From contig AZLU01000375.1 of the NCBI GenBank assembly GCA_002224055.1, positions 1 to 24,424 on the forward strand: a stretch of DNA of 24,424 nt, read 5' to 3'. The stretch comes from Pezizomycotina sp. ARF18. Taxonomy: Eukaryota > Ascomycota. How positions within the stretch are numbered: the first letter of the stretch is position 1; each line of letters begins with the position of its first letter. This document shows, one piece after another, positions 1-10,266 of the stretch. The notes under the pieces were generated by a model. The model was given only the letters and a program-made list of their open reading frames with translations, did no database searches and was not told the DNA's origin. The translations under genes and the position numbers were made by a program.

Positions 1-541
1 TCACTCCATCTTGTGAAGCGTGCAGTTCTCCACATGTGCTCCGAGACCTCACAGTAACCTTCCTCGCCGAGCCGTTGGAGCACGTAATCGTAGACTTCCT
101 GGTAGTGCTTCGGCTCGATGTTGGGGTTTCTGAGGAGCGCGGCTGTCGGGCCCCACGCTGGGATTGGGCGGTGGAGACGGACCGACGGAGACGGAGATGG
201 AGATGGCGGTGGCGGGCGGCGAATGGGTGCTTGGGGGCGCACGGGTCTTGGGCTGCGAGGTGGAGGGCATGGTCTGGCCGGCTCTGCGGTGGCGGGCGTA
301 TGAGGTCCGGGCTAAGAGACGCGAAGCTGGACGCGGAGGTGGAGGGCGTACAAGTGTTGGCTTGAAGGGGTGAAGGTGGGGCGGGGATGGACGGCGTGCG
401 GTGGACAGGAGTGCAGTTTGTCAGAAATCATTACCCATTCATCCTCTCCATCGAGGTCTCCCTGTTTCTAATGTTCATGTGTTCCTCCACGGTGCGGTTG
501 GACTTACCATCGTATGGTTGTGGGGGTTTCCGTTGCGACAT
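1..541 (-). CDS. Protein of unknown function, N-terminal part, runs off left edge
   Basis: Unrecognised gene, read right to left from an ATG at 541 (MSQRKPPQPYDGKSN...). A charged N-terminal segment includes GDLDGEDEWVMISDKLH (about 455-405). A proline/serine-rich stretch follows (about 390-145). A well-formed helical segment then reads YQEVYDYVLQRLGEEG and SEHMWRTARFTRWS, and leaves the window open at base 1. The pieces lie in different frames: at about 454 the shift is explained by one missing G in a G run, and the proline-rich part needs at least one or two further shifts. The frame is also open upstream of 541 (an ATG at 568 is an alternative start), but that part is A-rich and reads like leader. 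A TATAAA lies at 755-750 on this strand. No known domain is visible, and the 3' half is missing. The coding character of the two flanking segments is convincing; the exact path between them is not. Confidence 0.55.
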
Positions 542-1275
542 AAAGGGTTGAAAGATTTTCCGGTGCATTTCTAGAAAAGCTTGAAGGACGGCGTAGTATT
601 GTTTGTATCGTATAAAATGATTTCGTTTCTTTGTGATTTCTAGAGATTTTCTTTTCCGGAATTCCCTTCGAATTCTTTCGTTGCTTTTGAAGGCGTTGCA
701 GTGTAAAAGAAGAGCTACAATGGAGCTACATGTCTAATGAGAAGCTCAATTTATAGCTTTTTATTACTGTCATTGTAGCAAAAGATATCTGTGATGAATA
801 CCGTATAGTTACTCATGAGCTTGTTATCCCAAAAACCCAAATACTACTAGGGGGAAATCGACTTCAACAAAGGTCTTAAGTTTACGATGCTTTGATACAT
901 GGAACGCGCTGCGCTATTACTCATAACCTTTTTCAATTGCTGTGTAAGTATTAGCTACATTAAGTATTATACTATCTGGCTGGATAGAACATTAGATAGA
1001 GTTAGAGCGAGGACCCAAAAGGCCCTCTCGTGGGAGTGATATGGCTCTTTTAAGCTGCGGTGTTGTTTGACGCCAGAGAAGAATATTTTAAGTAATTATC
1101 ATATTGCTAAGAGAATATATATATCTGCTGTTGGTATATCAGCACTAAGAGCTTTAATAGGGAAAGTTGTCACGTATCTGGCACGCTGACCTACTCACGT
1201 TCACCGTTAAAGTAGTTTTCAAGTTATATATCATGCGGCAGTATATAGACAACTACTTAAGTACTTCATGGGAAC

Positions 1276-1312
<37 letters not shown>

Positions 1313-1672
1313 TGGTCATATTTTTATTTATTATTATCTCCCTCGCCACTGCCAGATTGCTCCTCTTTCACTATTACACCCACATCAGCAGTTATATCGC
1401 GCAATCCAACACATCATGCAGGACCCCGGACGTTTAGTTCATTTCTTATCATTTCTTTCTTTTTTTTTTTTTTTTGTCTCTAGTTAAAAAAAAAAAAATC
1501 TTATTCTCTTTATAACTCAAATCGTCGTTGAAGAATCCGTTCAAACTCTCGTTGATACTCGATTCTCCAGGTAGTAAAGTAAAGGATTAGAGTAGAGCTA
1601 TGCGTTCGACTGGGATTTTCACTTATAACCCTCACGACTCGAGCACCCTGCTAAACGCGGTGAAGTGACCAA
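542..1672. other. Intergenic region between two divergent unknown genes
   Basis: AT-rich DNA with no frame I can support as coding. It holds a TATAAA on the minus strand (755-750), a run of 31 T (1280-1310), a run of 16 T (1460-1475) and a run of 13 A (1486-1498). The plus-strand open frame across the T runs is low-complexity and is not accepted as a gene. The region probably contains the promoters of the genes starting at 541 (minus) and 1673 (plus). Confidence 0.5.
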
Positions 1673-2366
1673 ATGCAAACTGAGCGGTCCTCTGGAGGGG
1701 CCAGGGCGCTAAGTTACGATTTTACCGAGATCTCCGACGACGGAGGTACAGAATTGCGTGCAATTATCACGTCTTGGTAAACGCGGCAATTCGCGATGGG
1801 GATGCCGGAACGGCAACGGTATCTGTCTTTCCTATCGCCTCCTTTACGACGGTCCGAGGATAAACTTTCAGGGTGCGATGCAAAGGATACGTCTACTCCC
1901 TGCCAAAGAGCGAGATCTACTACTTCCGGTTCCGTATCAACCGAAGCTAAGGGTATCCATCAGCTTCTGCTTACTGCGAAGATAACACACCGAGGGAGTT
2001 TCTCCAGATATCGAGCAGCGAAGGGGCGGGTACTCAAGCAGATGGTGTGCTTGCTACCGGGAATTACATCGCTGCTGATCCCTCGTGGTTGCTAATGGAT
2101 CCTCGCGTGGAGGTATTTCAAGAAGGCCGTGTAGTAGTAACCAGCTCTCTATTCCATAGCCTACTTTTTCATGCATCACTAACTTCTTTATAGTGGTATA
2201 GGTCGAGAAGAATGTTCAGGTTTCCAGAGTGTTCCATGCAGCGTATAGAGGGTACTTGGAAGTTCTAGAAGGAAGGAAGACCGTTGGGCCTCGCAATGTA
2301 AATATAGCAGGTCCCGGCGATGAGTTGACAACACTTTCTCGATTACTGATTTACTCGAAGGTTTAG
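1673..2366 (+). CDS. Small protein of unknown function, two exons, frameshifted
   Basis: Unrecognised gene. ATG 1673 opens a frame with YDFTEISDDGGTELRAII. The protein-like reading then moves through other frames: LVNAAIRDGDAGTATVSVF (1774-1830), FQGAMQRIRLLPAKERD (1868-1917), KGIHQLLLTAK (1948-1980), then DNTPREFLQISSSEG from 1981. Each step is the shift expected from one missing base. The last frame runs to 2136, where an intron starts with GTAACC, has a CACTAAC branch site at 2177-2183 and ends TATAG at 2201 (65 bases). It joins in phase: FQEGRVV then VEKNVQVSRVFHAAY, ending at TAG 2364-2366. The reconstructed length is about 210 residues. No transmembrane segment, signal peptide or known motif is visible. 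The second half and the splice are the firm part; the order of frames in the first exon is inferred. Confidence 0.5.
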
Positions 2367-3738
2367 ATTCCGTAAGGGCTAGGGGAAAACGGATAGAAAA
2401 CTGGATCCGTCAACAAACCGTTAGCACTTGCTGAACACTTTCATTTCGATCATTTTTGAAAAGCAGAAGTTTTTATTAAATACAAGTATGCTCCATCTCT
2501 GTTGCTTACCCTTCAAGATGCACTTCGGCCTTTCTTTATCTCATCCCCCAGTTCCCAAGTATATACTTACAAATTCTCGTCCTTAAGGCAAATCTATAAT
2601 GCAAATGGAAGGCTCTTGGATTTATCAAACTAGATACGCGAACACGGAAGGCAGAGCTCGATATTTGTAAATGGAATGAGGGAGGATGACGATACGACTA
2701 GAAGGGGCTTCTTTTCTTTTCTTATTTTTTTCTTTCTTTTCTCCTGCTTGAAAATCATCCCTAGAGGGGAGATAGCGATGATATGCTCCTCATGGATTGC
2801 TTTAGGGTATATATCGGCGTTGGTATTTACGCGTAAATCAATAAGTTTAGAAGCAAGTTATACAATTCTACACCAGTTCAATAACAAAGCATCTGGTTTA
2901 TCTCAACGTCTATCGTCACATACTTCAGTAACATCGCACAATCTTGTTGCTGTTTCCCCCTGAATAGCGAGACTAAAGTTCCGTGATCAGGTTGCATTCG
3001 TACCCAGCACTGCCTCGGAATATATATAAGCGGTGTCTAGAGATATTCATGCAGATTTATTATCCGCACAATAGCTGATCAAGTAAGTAGCTTGACTTGT
3101 TATATTATTCGTCAAACAAATTTTTGAACGTGACCGCCTCTGGCTGAGGTGTGATGATGGCTTTGGTAGTATAGATCAAACTGCCAAATACTGATGACGG
3201 GGATAACGGTACTACGTGGAAATTAGCAGCCTGAAAACGTGCCTTGATTTTCTCTGGGCTCGACGAGGTTATAGTGCATGGTAGCTTCTATTGATATCAA
3301 CTGCTTAGAATACCTTTGTGTCAATCTCCACGCTCTCTCTCGTTTTAAGCGGACCAACGCAAGCTGCTCGCGCTGTTCCCCTCACCTTCCCGTCTTTCCG
3401 CCCATTTTCCTGACTCGTAGATCAAGGAGAATGAAGACCAAGTATCTCTATATCCACGTCATGCGCGACTAGCAGGCAAGGTTGATAAAATATGATGAGC
3501 GGGGGGGGGGGGGGTTGGCAGCTGTTGAATAGAACCTGGGGAAGGGATCCAATCAGAATTTATAATGGACAGTATTGATGTGCATTGATATTTAGTGTCC
3601 AGTTGACCATAACCTGTCTCCTCGCGAGGAAACATCTATTAGCAGCCCCTCTCAATCAAATATATAAAGGAGGCCGTAGTTTCACTCCCTTTGCGGACTT
3701 TTAGAAGATTTTCATAAGCCTTCATGGAGGATAGCTCA
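2367..3738. other. Gene-poor intergenic region
   Basis: No supported gene. The plus-strand frame at 2676-2963 is rich in Phe/Ser from T-rich DNA and shows no domain. A TATATATAAG at 3021-3030 and a TATATAAAGG at 3660-3669 look like plus-strand TATA boxes, but no plus-strand gene follows: the apparent downstream reading is the antisense of the last exon of the F-box gene. A run of 14 G lies at 3501-3514. Confidence 0.45.
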
Positions 3739-5450
3739 CTATCTACTACTGCCATCCCTACTATCTCTGAGCGTTCCCAATATCGCAGGCACGGATGCCG
3801 CATCCAGCCCCCGCTTCGCTTCCGAATCGTCGTCTTCCCAACGGCAGTTTTGGCAGCGGAACCAGCTCCAGTCTGAGCCTTCTTTCTCCAGTGCTTCTAG
3901 AAATAAACAGGGGAAAATGATATCAGTCCTCTCTCTCTCTCAAGCAATATGTATAGGAAACAAAGATATCCTTATGAGAAGATTCTAGCTTACCGTCAAC
4001 GCATTTATAGCATGTATACCTTGACACACGCACGCCGTCGAAGGTCGCGCAACCCTAATATCAAATGATAACTTTCTTAGCATCCGGTCCCTCAAACAAC
4101 CCACACCTGAATCCTTCTATAAAAGCAAGAGTCGTAAAAAAAAAAAAACTTACATTACAAAACACCTTCCTCCCCAACCCTTTCCCCGCTCTACTCCCAA
4201 ACACCGCCGTCTTTCCCGGCGTCGTACAAACCCTACAGTACTTCTCCTCCGTATAACACTCCTTACAGCACCGTCTCCCACACTTATCGCAACTCATCTC
4301 CCCAATCCGCTCAAAGTACCTCTCGCTCTTCGCCTCCGTTATGCTTTTCTTCCTCACGCTCTCCGCCGAAGAATTTTGCCGGCGTATGCTGGCGGCGAAG
4401 TCTACAGCGGACAAAATAACCGCTGACAGGTAGATTTCTGACAATGCCCGTACCGTTCAATACAACTCTCACAAAGTCGGTGCGGGAGCGAGTACCAGGG
4501 ATGATTACGGGAGTAGTTATTATTCGTACACACGATATCTTGAATCGTTACCATCGTGAACATCATATCCCTCACACTACTCGCACCGGGAGGATGAGAA
4601 GAGCGGCAACCGTCGCAGTAGAAAGTATGGCAGCTCTCGCAGCTATTCTTCCTGAAACACAACAAGCAGGAAATCGGCCTTCGCACGGATAATTGCAGTG
4701 CGCGCAAACGGCTTCTTCGTCGTCGCAGATTGCGACGCTGGTGTAACCTTCGTCGTTGCATGTGGGGCAGAGGTGTACGTCCGTCGCGATGTTCCTTTCG
4801 GAGAGCAAGGTTAGGGTCGTTTGCAGGTCCTCGGCGGATTCTACGAGGAAGAAGGATTGGATTGCTGATATTCCGAAGAACTACGTAGAAAAGAAATGTC
4901 TTTTTTAGCTTTGAGGAATCAGTGATTGTTTCGCTTCATCGGAAAGCAAGAAATATGAACGTTACCTTCAACGTCCTCCGTGGACCCTCCCCCATATCCC
5001 TCGCAAACCCTTCCACAGCCGCAAGATTAATACCAACACACCACCTAACGCTCAACCCTCCAATCCCCCTTTACACTCCTTGACGACCCCCCCACTTCCG
5101 CCTCGTCACACTACACCCATCCAATACCAAAGCTTCAACCGTTTAATTTCTATCCGTCGCGATATAAAACTATGCAGTCCATAACTTCAACGTGCCACCC
5201 CTTCATCTGCCGCCGGAGCGATAGCGTATCATATCTACGTTTCGCGTGGGGAGTAAGTGAGTATCGGATGTCGGATATGTCGATGGTTTTGTAGTAGGAT
5301 GTTGAAGAGGAGAGCAGGGAGTGTAGGGCGCGGCAGGTTAGGGAGAGGACGTAGAGGTCTAGCGGTGCGCAGGGAGGAGAAGAGGGAGGAGGCGATGGGG
5401 GAATTGTGGAGGAGGATGGAAGGGAGAGTTAGGGGGTTGTTGGGAGGCAT
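3739..5450 (-). CDS. F-box/LRR-like protein with cysteine-rich zinc-binding C-terminus
   Basis: F-box proteins are substrate-receptor subunits of SCF ubiquitin ligases. ATG at 5450; an F-box-like segment follows, with VLSLTCRALHSLL read at about 5355-5315 after a frame change. LRR-like pieces are LVLDGCSV (about 5125) and LSVRWCVGIN (about 5055-5025). The C-terminal half has about 30 cysteines: CPTC (about 4769), CESCHTFYCDGC (about 4640), LCESCIERYGHC (about 4470), MSCDKCGRRCCKEC (about 4300), YCRVC, GCATFDGVRVSRYTCYKC (4051-3998) and FRCQNC, ending at TAG 3741-3739. Introns: 4881-4965, 4055-4153 and 3897-3993, all GT-AG. About five one-base frame breaks occur (near 5360, 5150, 5090, 5054, 4655 and 4414). 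The segment at 4590-4490 is poorly protein-like and could hide another intron. The F-box call is by pattern; the Cys-rich tail is seen directly. The tail could bind several zinc ions, but no named zinc-finger class fits all of it. Confidence 0.78.
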
Positions 5451-6456
5451 GGTGACTTGTGATAGTCGTTGTTGCTTTTCGATAGTTGTGGAGAGAAGGG
5501 TATTTTCGTTAGCGTGGAGGTTTGTATATTTGTTCGTTGTTTGTAGCTTTTGTAGACGTGAAAGGAATTAAGGGAGGCGAAAAAGTGGGATCGTTGTGAA
5601 ATCATGCGATACGAATTAAATGGTCGACGGAGGGTAAATGTGGGTAGCACGCCCGGGGGGGGGGGGGAGAGATTCGAGACCCATGCAAATGATATCATCA
5701 CCGTTACCTTTTTTAACACAAATGTTGGATTTTACCCATGTCGATGCAGCTGTCACTCCGCGATCTTCCGTTTTCGAACAACAAATTATACTGATACAAC
5801 TTCCAGTGGTTTGTGCTTTCGATAATTGTTATATTTATATAGATAGTATTAATTAGAGAGATAAAAACCGAGGGAAGGTACTGTACAGGCTAAGAGCAAA
5901 ACGGACGCAATTGAAAAGGAGAACTATAAACATGCTAAAAGCTATATATGTTCAAAAAAAATAATCTCATAAAAAGACCAAAAAAGAGTGTAAGAGAAAA
6001 AGGTTAAAATGCGTCGAGTTGCAGGGAAAAAAGAAAAAAAAGAAAACCCAAACACTCTGAAAGGAAATAGCCGAAAAGGAAATACTGGTATCCTGATGAG
6101 AGAAGAGAAAAAAATGAGAGTTAAAGAAGACGGAGGGTTTGAGGAGATGTATTACTTTCTTTATCTTTTTGAATGTTTTTGTGGTATATTTTCGAGAATT
6201 AGTTTTTTTTTTTTTTTTTTTAATGGTATATCGAAGAAAACAACCAGTCTTTTTGTCTCGTGAACCGAACCAGACCCCTCAACTCAACACACATCATCCC
6301 TCTCGCACTTCACCTTCAGGCCGAGCTTTGGCGCACGAGACAAGTCCCAGACTGACCGACCCAGTAAAAAAAAAAAAAAAAAAACCCGAAGATTAAAACT
6401 TTTGTAACAAATGAAAAACCAAATCATACGGGATAAAAAACATTCCCCCCCCCAAT
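5451..6456. other. Intergenic region between two tandem minus-strand genes
   Basis: Promoter and leader of the F-box gene (to its left) and 3' flank of the WW-type gene (to its right). It holds a run of 13 G (5655-5667), a run of 19 T (6203-6221), a run of 19 A (6366-6384) and a run of 9 C (6445-6453) just past the stop of the next gene. A-rich frames on the plus strand (6009-6396) are low-complexity and not accepted. Confidence 0.5.
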
Positions 6457-8844
6457 TTAATCGGCAGAACCGCCGACTTCAACCACCGACGGCGACGGCG
6501 TAGGATCGACCATAGACTCGGAATAATCCCGCCATACCGCCCGTTCGCGCCGCGAAGTCGGAGGAGTAGGTAGTAAGGCGAGATCTGCGGACCCGTAGGC
6601 GACCGACGGCGAAGCGGTCCCTGGTACAGTCCCAAATTCGAAACGGCGGCTGCCACGGCTTTCTTCTTCCCCGCGCGCTTCTCCTGATCGACATCTTCTT
6701 GTACTCCTCGTTGCTATAATTCAAGGGTTTCGTTAGTAAATAATCTAAATAGGTTATGTGAGAAAATTGGATGTGGAGAAACTTACGCATCTCGTACTGG
6801 CTTATCTCTTCCCCTGGTACCGTGGTAATAAGCGTATTTGCCTTCCTCTCGTCCCCTGGGCGGTCCAGCCCTTTGGCAGTTGCATCGGCGGTGGCGTGGG
6901 GGTACGAATCCTCCGGTAGTTTAGCCGGCGTCTTAGCCTCCGGCGCCTTTTAAATTTGGGCAGAGGCTTGCCGTTCTGCGGTGTCCGCGGCGGGACGGGT
7001 GGTGGCGTCCTGTTTGACGACGAAGCGGGGTCTCGAAGAACCCTCGCCGTTGTCGGGTACACCTGCAGCCGCAGCAGCGCGGCGGCCTTAAGCGGCGGCG
7101 GCTGCCCGAACTCCCATAATTTGGCCGGCGGAGGCGGCGGAATAGAAACAGGGGGCTGCGCGATAGCAGCTGGAGGAACGATGGCTTTAATTCCCAGCGC
7201 GGTGAGCGAATTTCGCCTGGAGTCGGATAGATCCCTTCCGATGCTGTTCCTCCGGCATTAGAGGCACTCTCATCGTCGCAAAGGCTCTTGAACGGATTAT
7301 TATCCGCAAGCCTGACCGGCGAAGGCTGAGGCTCCGGTTCGGGAATCGTTCTTGCTTCGGCGGTGGCAAAAAGGCCACTTTGATACCTGCATCATCATCC
7401 TCGTCGCCGTCTCGGGAGACTTTGTGCGACATCTCCTTGGGCGCTGTCGGACGTCTGTCTGCAACGAAAGCTTCGGCGATTCCCGTCCGCTACCACTCGC
7501 CTGGATGGGCGTTTCCGCACGGCTTCGACGGTAACCGTAGTCTCCTTAGTGACGGCGACTTGAGCGGGCTCTTCGTCATCGGGTCGACGGTCTCGCATCC
7601 GATAAGCGGCGAGCTAGGCTTCGAAGAGCCGTTTCCTCCTTCCATATGAGTCGCCAGCGAAGATTTCCGGAACGGATTCGTGACCGGTGAAACAGGAGAC
7701 GCGAGCGTTGTCGCGGGGAAGCAGGGATGGTATCGAGCACGCTCCTCACGAAGAACAAGGGATTGGCCAGGGGAGCATTGTGGTACTGCTGCGTTTGCTG
7801 GAGCAGTTGCTGTTGCAAGTACTGCTCCTGCTGCTGCTGTAGCAGTTGGTCGGGAATCTGCTGGAATCCGTCCTGGGGAGGCATAGGAGCCGGCGGAGGA
7901 ACGTCAGTGTTTCAACGACGGCAAGGCAGTCCTCTGGGCGATCCCGTCTTGTTACGGACTCGTGGCATTTGCCCTGCAAGGTCACTATACAGATCATCGT
8001 CCGAATCGAACTGATCCGAGTTCGGCGTCTGGGTTGCCGGTTGAGGCGGCAGCGTCATTTGAGTATGAGACGACTTGCCACCCGAAGGAGGCGGCGTCAA
8101 CTCAACGCCGTTACTCGGGCCATCCTGTCTCTGAATATCCTGAGACAGTGTTCGTGCATCCAAAGGCAGAGGAGGCGGCGAGTTTTGCTGCGTTAGGCCC
8201 GCATTGTTCACTTCCACGGTACTGCTGTTGGCAGATGATGATCCCTTCCGCCTTAACGAAGCCTTTGAACCGATCCTCTTCAAACTGGCGCGGATGGAAC
8301 CACGAGATTTTGGTCGCACGAGTTCCCCGGAAGACTTTGGCCGTGACGCCGGCTGCTGCGTATACGCAGGTGGAAGGTCAGTCGGCGCAGGAGGTTGCTG
8401 ATGAGGAATGTATACGTGAGGTTATGCTGAGGGGACTGAGGGGGAGGCAGAAGCGCCTGTTGAGGTTGATTAGGAGGAGGCGAGTATTGCTGTTGCTGTT
8501 GCTGATTTGGGAGCGGCGGTTGCTGCCATGTTGGCGATGGTGCGAACTGCTGCTGAGCGAACGACGGTGAGAATTGCTGGGGAGCGAACGTCGGTGAGAA
8601 CTGATGAGGGAACGTAGGAGAGAACTGCTGAGGCGGTAAGAAGGGCTGTTGAGGGTTGTAGTGCTGCGGCTGGTATTGAGGTGATTGGGCTGCTGCTGCT
8701 GCTGCTGCTGCGGTTGCTGTTGTGCTTGCTGCTGTTGTGCTTGCTGCTGTGTGCTTGCTGCTGCTGCTGTTGCTTCTCCTTGCTATTCTTCCTGGAGATC
8801 TTCAACTCCGAGATGATGTTCGTAACCTTGAAGAAGGACGGCAT
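6457..8844 (-). CDS. Gln/Pro-rich protein with C-terminal WW-like motif
   Basis: ATG at 8844 begins MPSFFKVTNIISELKISRKN, followed by polyglutamine from CAG/CAA repeats (8780-8690). Repeated QFSPTF/QQFSPSF/QQFAPSP units follow (about 8640-8530), then a basic Ser/Arg-rich part (RGSIRASLKRIGSKASLRR, about 8300-8245). A second Gln-rich block (about 7860-7790) and acidic and polyproline segments (PPPPPAK, about 7135) come next. Near the C-terminus LPKGWTAQ (about 6883-6860), then DERK and KYAYYHGT in adjacent frames, resemble the first half of a WW domain, which binds proline-rich ligands. The second Trp is not seen; SQYEM or KPVRD, depending on frame, lies there. One intron, 6714-6786, has a perfect TACTAAC branch site at 6738-6732. 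The last exon ends SVVEVGGSAD and TAA 6459-6457. About ten one-base frame breaks occur. Function is unknown; a scaffold or adaptor role would be inference. Confidence 0.72.
8690..8785 (-). repeat. CAG/CAA polyglutamine repeat within the WW-type gene
   Basis: CAG/CAA-rich coding tract near the 5' end of the gene, including repeated CAAGCACAACAGCAG units. One copy of the unit reads AGCACACAG where the next two read AGCACAACAG. This single-base loss throws the reading from glutamine into serine/histidine codons. A second shift sits at CAGCCCAAT (about 8688), where one more C would restore the proline/glutamine frame. Confidence 0.85.
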
Positions 8845-9251
8845 CGTGAAAGGATATAAGTCTTATGTTCCGGTGGGGTATGTGTCTCTCTCTGTAGGGT
8901 AAAGAGTGTATCGTCTGTCGACAGTGTCGGGATCAGATCTAAAGAAAGCCGAACCCGAATGAAGAGAGAGAGAGAGAGAGAAAGAGGAATGTTTATTTTT
9001 GGGATATAGGCCGTTCGAAAGAAAATGTACTCGAAGGGTCCTGGTTCTATTTAATGCAAGGTGAGATGACCTCCTTAAGTGGCTCCTCGCGTCAAGCGCC
9101 TTCCCGGGTTTTCAAAACAACTGAGAGCGTAAATGGGATGTTTCGAAAAAATAAAAGTTATACGTGAAAAACAGTCCCGTTTTCGACTTTCTCGTCTTCC
9201 GGATGAACAAATGAAGGGGGGTAAAGGGAGTGAAGAGAGAAGGAAGTTTTG

Positions 9252-9255
<4 letters not shown>

Positions 9256-9295
<40 letters not shown>

Positions 9296-9304
9296 AGAGA
9301 GAGA
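9256..9304. repeat. A37 homopolymer followed by (GA)n
   Basis: Thirty-seven consecutive A (9256-9292) run straight into a GA dinucleotide repeat. It is the longest homopolymer of the window. It lies in the upstream region of the WW-type gene and is not flanked by anything that looks like a retroposed transcript. Confidence 0.9.
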
Positions 9305-10054
9305 GAAGGGAAATGGATATATATGAATTTCGAAACCCGGCGTCTAAACGCAATAAAACTAAAATGTCTCCTTATTGAGTAGACTTCTCAAGGCGGATCT
9401 ACCAGGTACTGGCCGGTGGGGATTGAGCGCTGCTCACTGTAATAATCGACAACGGTCTTGCTTCTTCCTCTTCTTCTGCTACTGAGCGTTGAAACCGGCG
9501 TGAGTTGAAGAAGTGAAGAAGATGAAAGGAGAAGAAAACGGAAGCGCCCTGAGGGGACAATAAAAGGAAAAAGGAGATTCCATTTCGTCTGATGATGGTA
9601 GCAGTAATGGCATTTGTCTGGACGCCATCGACTCTCCCTTGCTTGCTCTGGTCGCGTTCTCCGTAGTGTCTAAAAACCAAAAGGTACTTGTGTAATCCTC
9701 CGGGTAGTTAGTTAACTTTAGTTACTAACTAAGAAGTGGTTGTCGGCAGTGGTTGGTGATTCGCTGATCTGAGTGATAAAAAAGAAATTGGCTCCTCACC
9801 AAAAAAAAAAAGAGAAGGTTTTTTGCAGGGGAGCAAAGCCGGGCGCTTAGAGCCATTGGTGGGGTTCTACTATAAGGGTTGTCCTGGGAAAATGAAAAAA
9901 AAAAAAAAAACTACTCCATCACCAAAACCCTTCCCAGCCAATGATATCGTCGCCGTGCCTGAGGCGACGGTGGAGTGCAGCTACCAAATGCGGCCAAATG
10001 GCGGTGGAACGGGTCTCTCCTTCTTACTGGCTCGTGTGTGTATGATCCCCTCCA

Positions 10055-10266
10055 CCAATTGGCTACGCGAATCAGCTAAAAATGCCAAGGGCGCCAAAAC
10101 ACTCAAGGGCTTGATTTTTGCTGAGATTCGATTTAATCACTGCGAGCTATTGAATTTCACGGCCATGGCCAAACGACTTCATCTCCCATCAGTCTAATAA
10201 GGTGGATCCGACCCTGCGATTAATTTGCCATCGACGAGCTGAGTGGTTGAAGAAGGCATCACGTGA
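10055..10266. promoter_or_regulatory. CCAAT-palindrome and CACGTG E-box
   Basis: CCAATTGG at 10055-10062 contains a CCAAT pentamer on both strands, the core bound by the fungal CCAAT-binding (HAP) complex. TCACGTGA at 10259-10266 is a perfect E-box palindrome bound by basic helix-loop-helix factors such as the Cbf1/SREBP type. A further CCAAT is at 9938. The nearest recognised start downstream on either strand is over 1 kb away, so the target gene is unclear. Such short sites also occur by chance. Confidence 0.25.

Noticed and set aside
1167-1487. Plus-strand ORF with long Phe run
   Set aside because: The Phe run is only the T31 homopolymer; no coding signal surrounds it.
3724-3910. Plus-strand small secreted protein (hydrophobic LLLPSLLSLSV then Ser/Gln-rich) downstream of a TATATAAAGG
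   Set aside because: The opposite strand gives a better reading: the last exon of the F-box gene with FRCQNCRWED, correct splice sites and phase. The plus reading is its antisense and needs a frame break for its start.
4444-4692. 82-codon plus-strand ORF
   Set aside because: It is antisense to the cysteine-rich domain of the F-box gene and has no motif of its own.
7962-8570. 202-codon plus-strand ORF, the longest plus-strand ORF in this part of the window
   Set aside because: It lies antisense to the Gln/Pro-rich gene. Its Arg/Leu-rich composition is the mirror of Gln/Pro codons, and the minus reading has repeats, a clean intron and a consistent C-terminus.
9823-10197. 124-codon plus-strand ORF
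   Set aside because: It begins next to an A16 run, has no recognisable motif or splice partners, and its amino-acid mix looks random.
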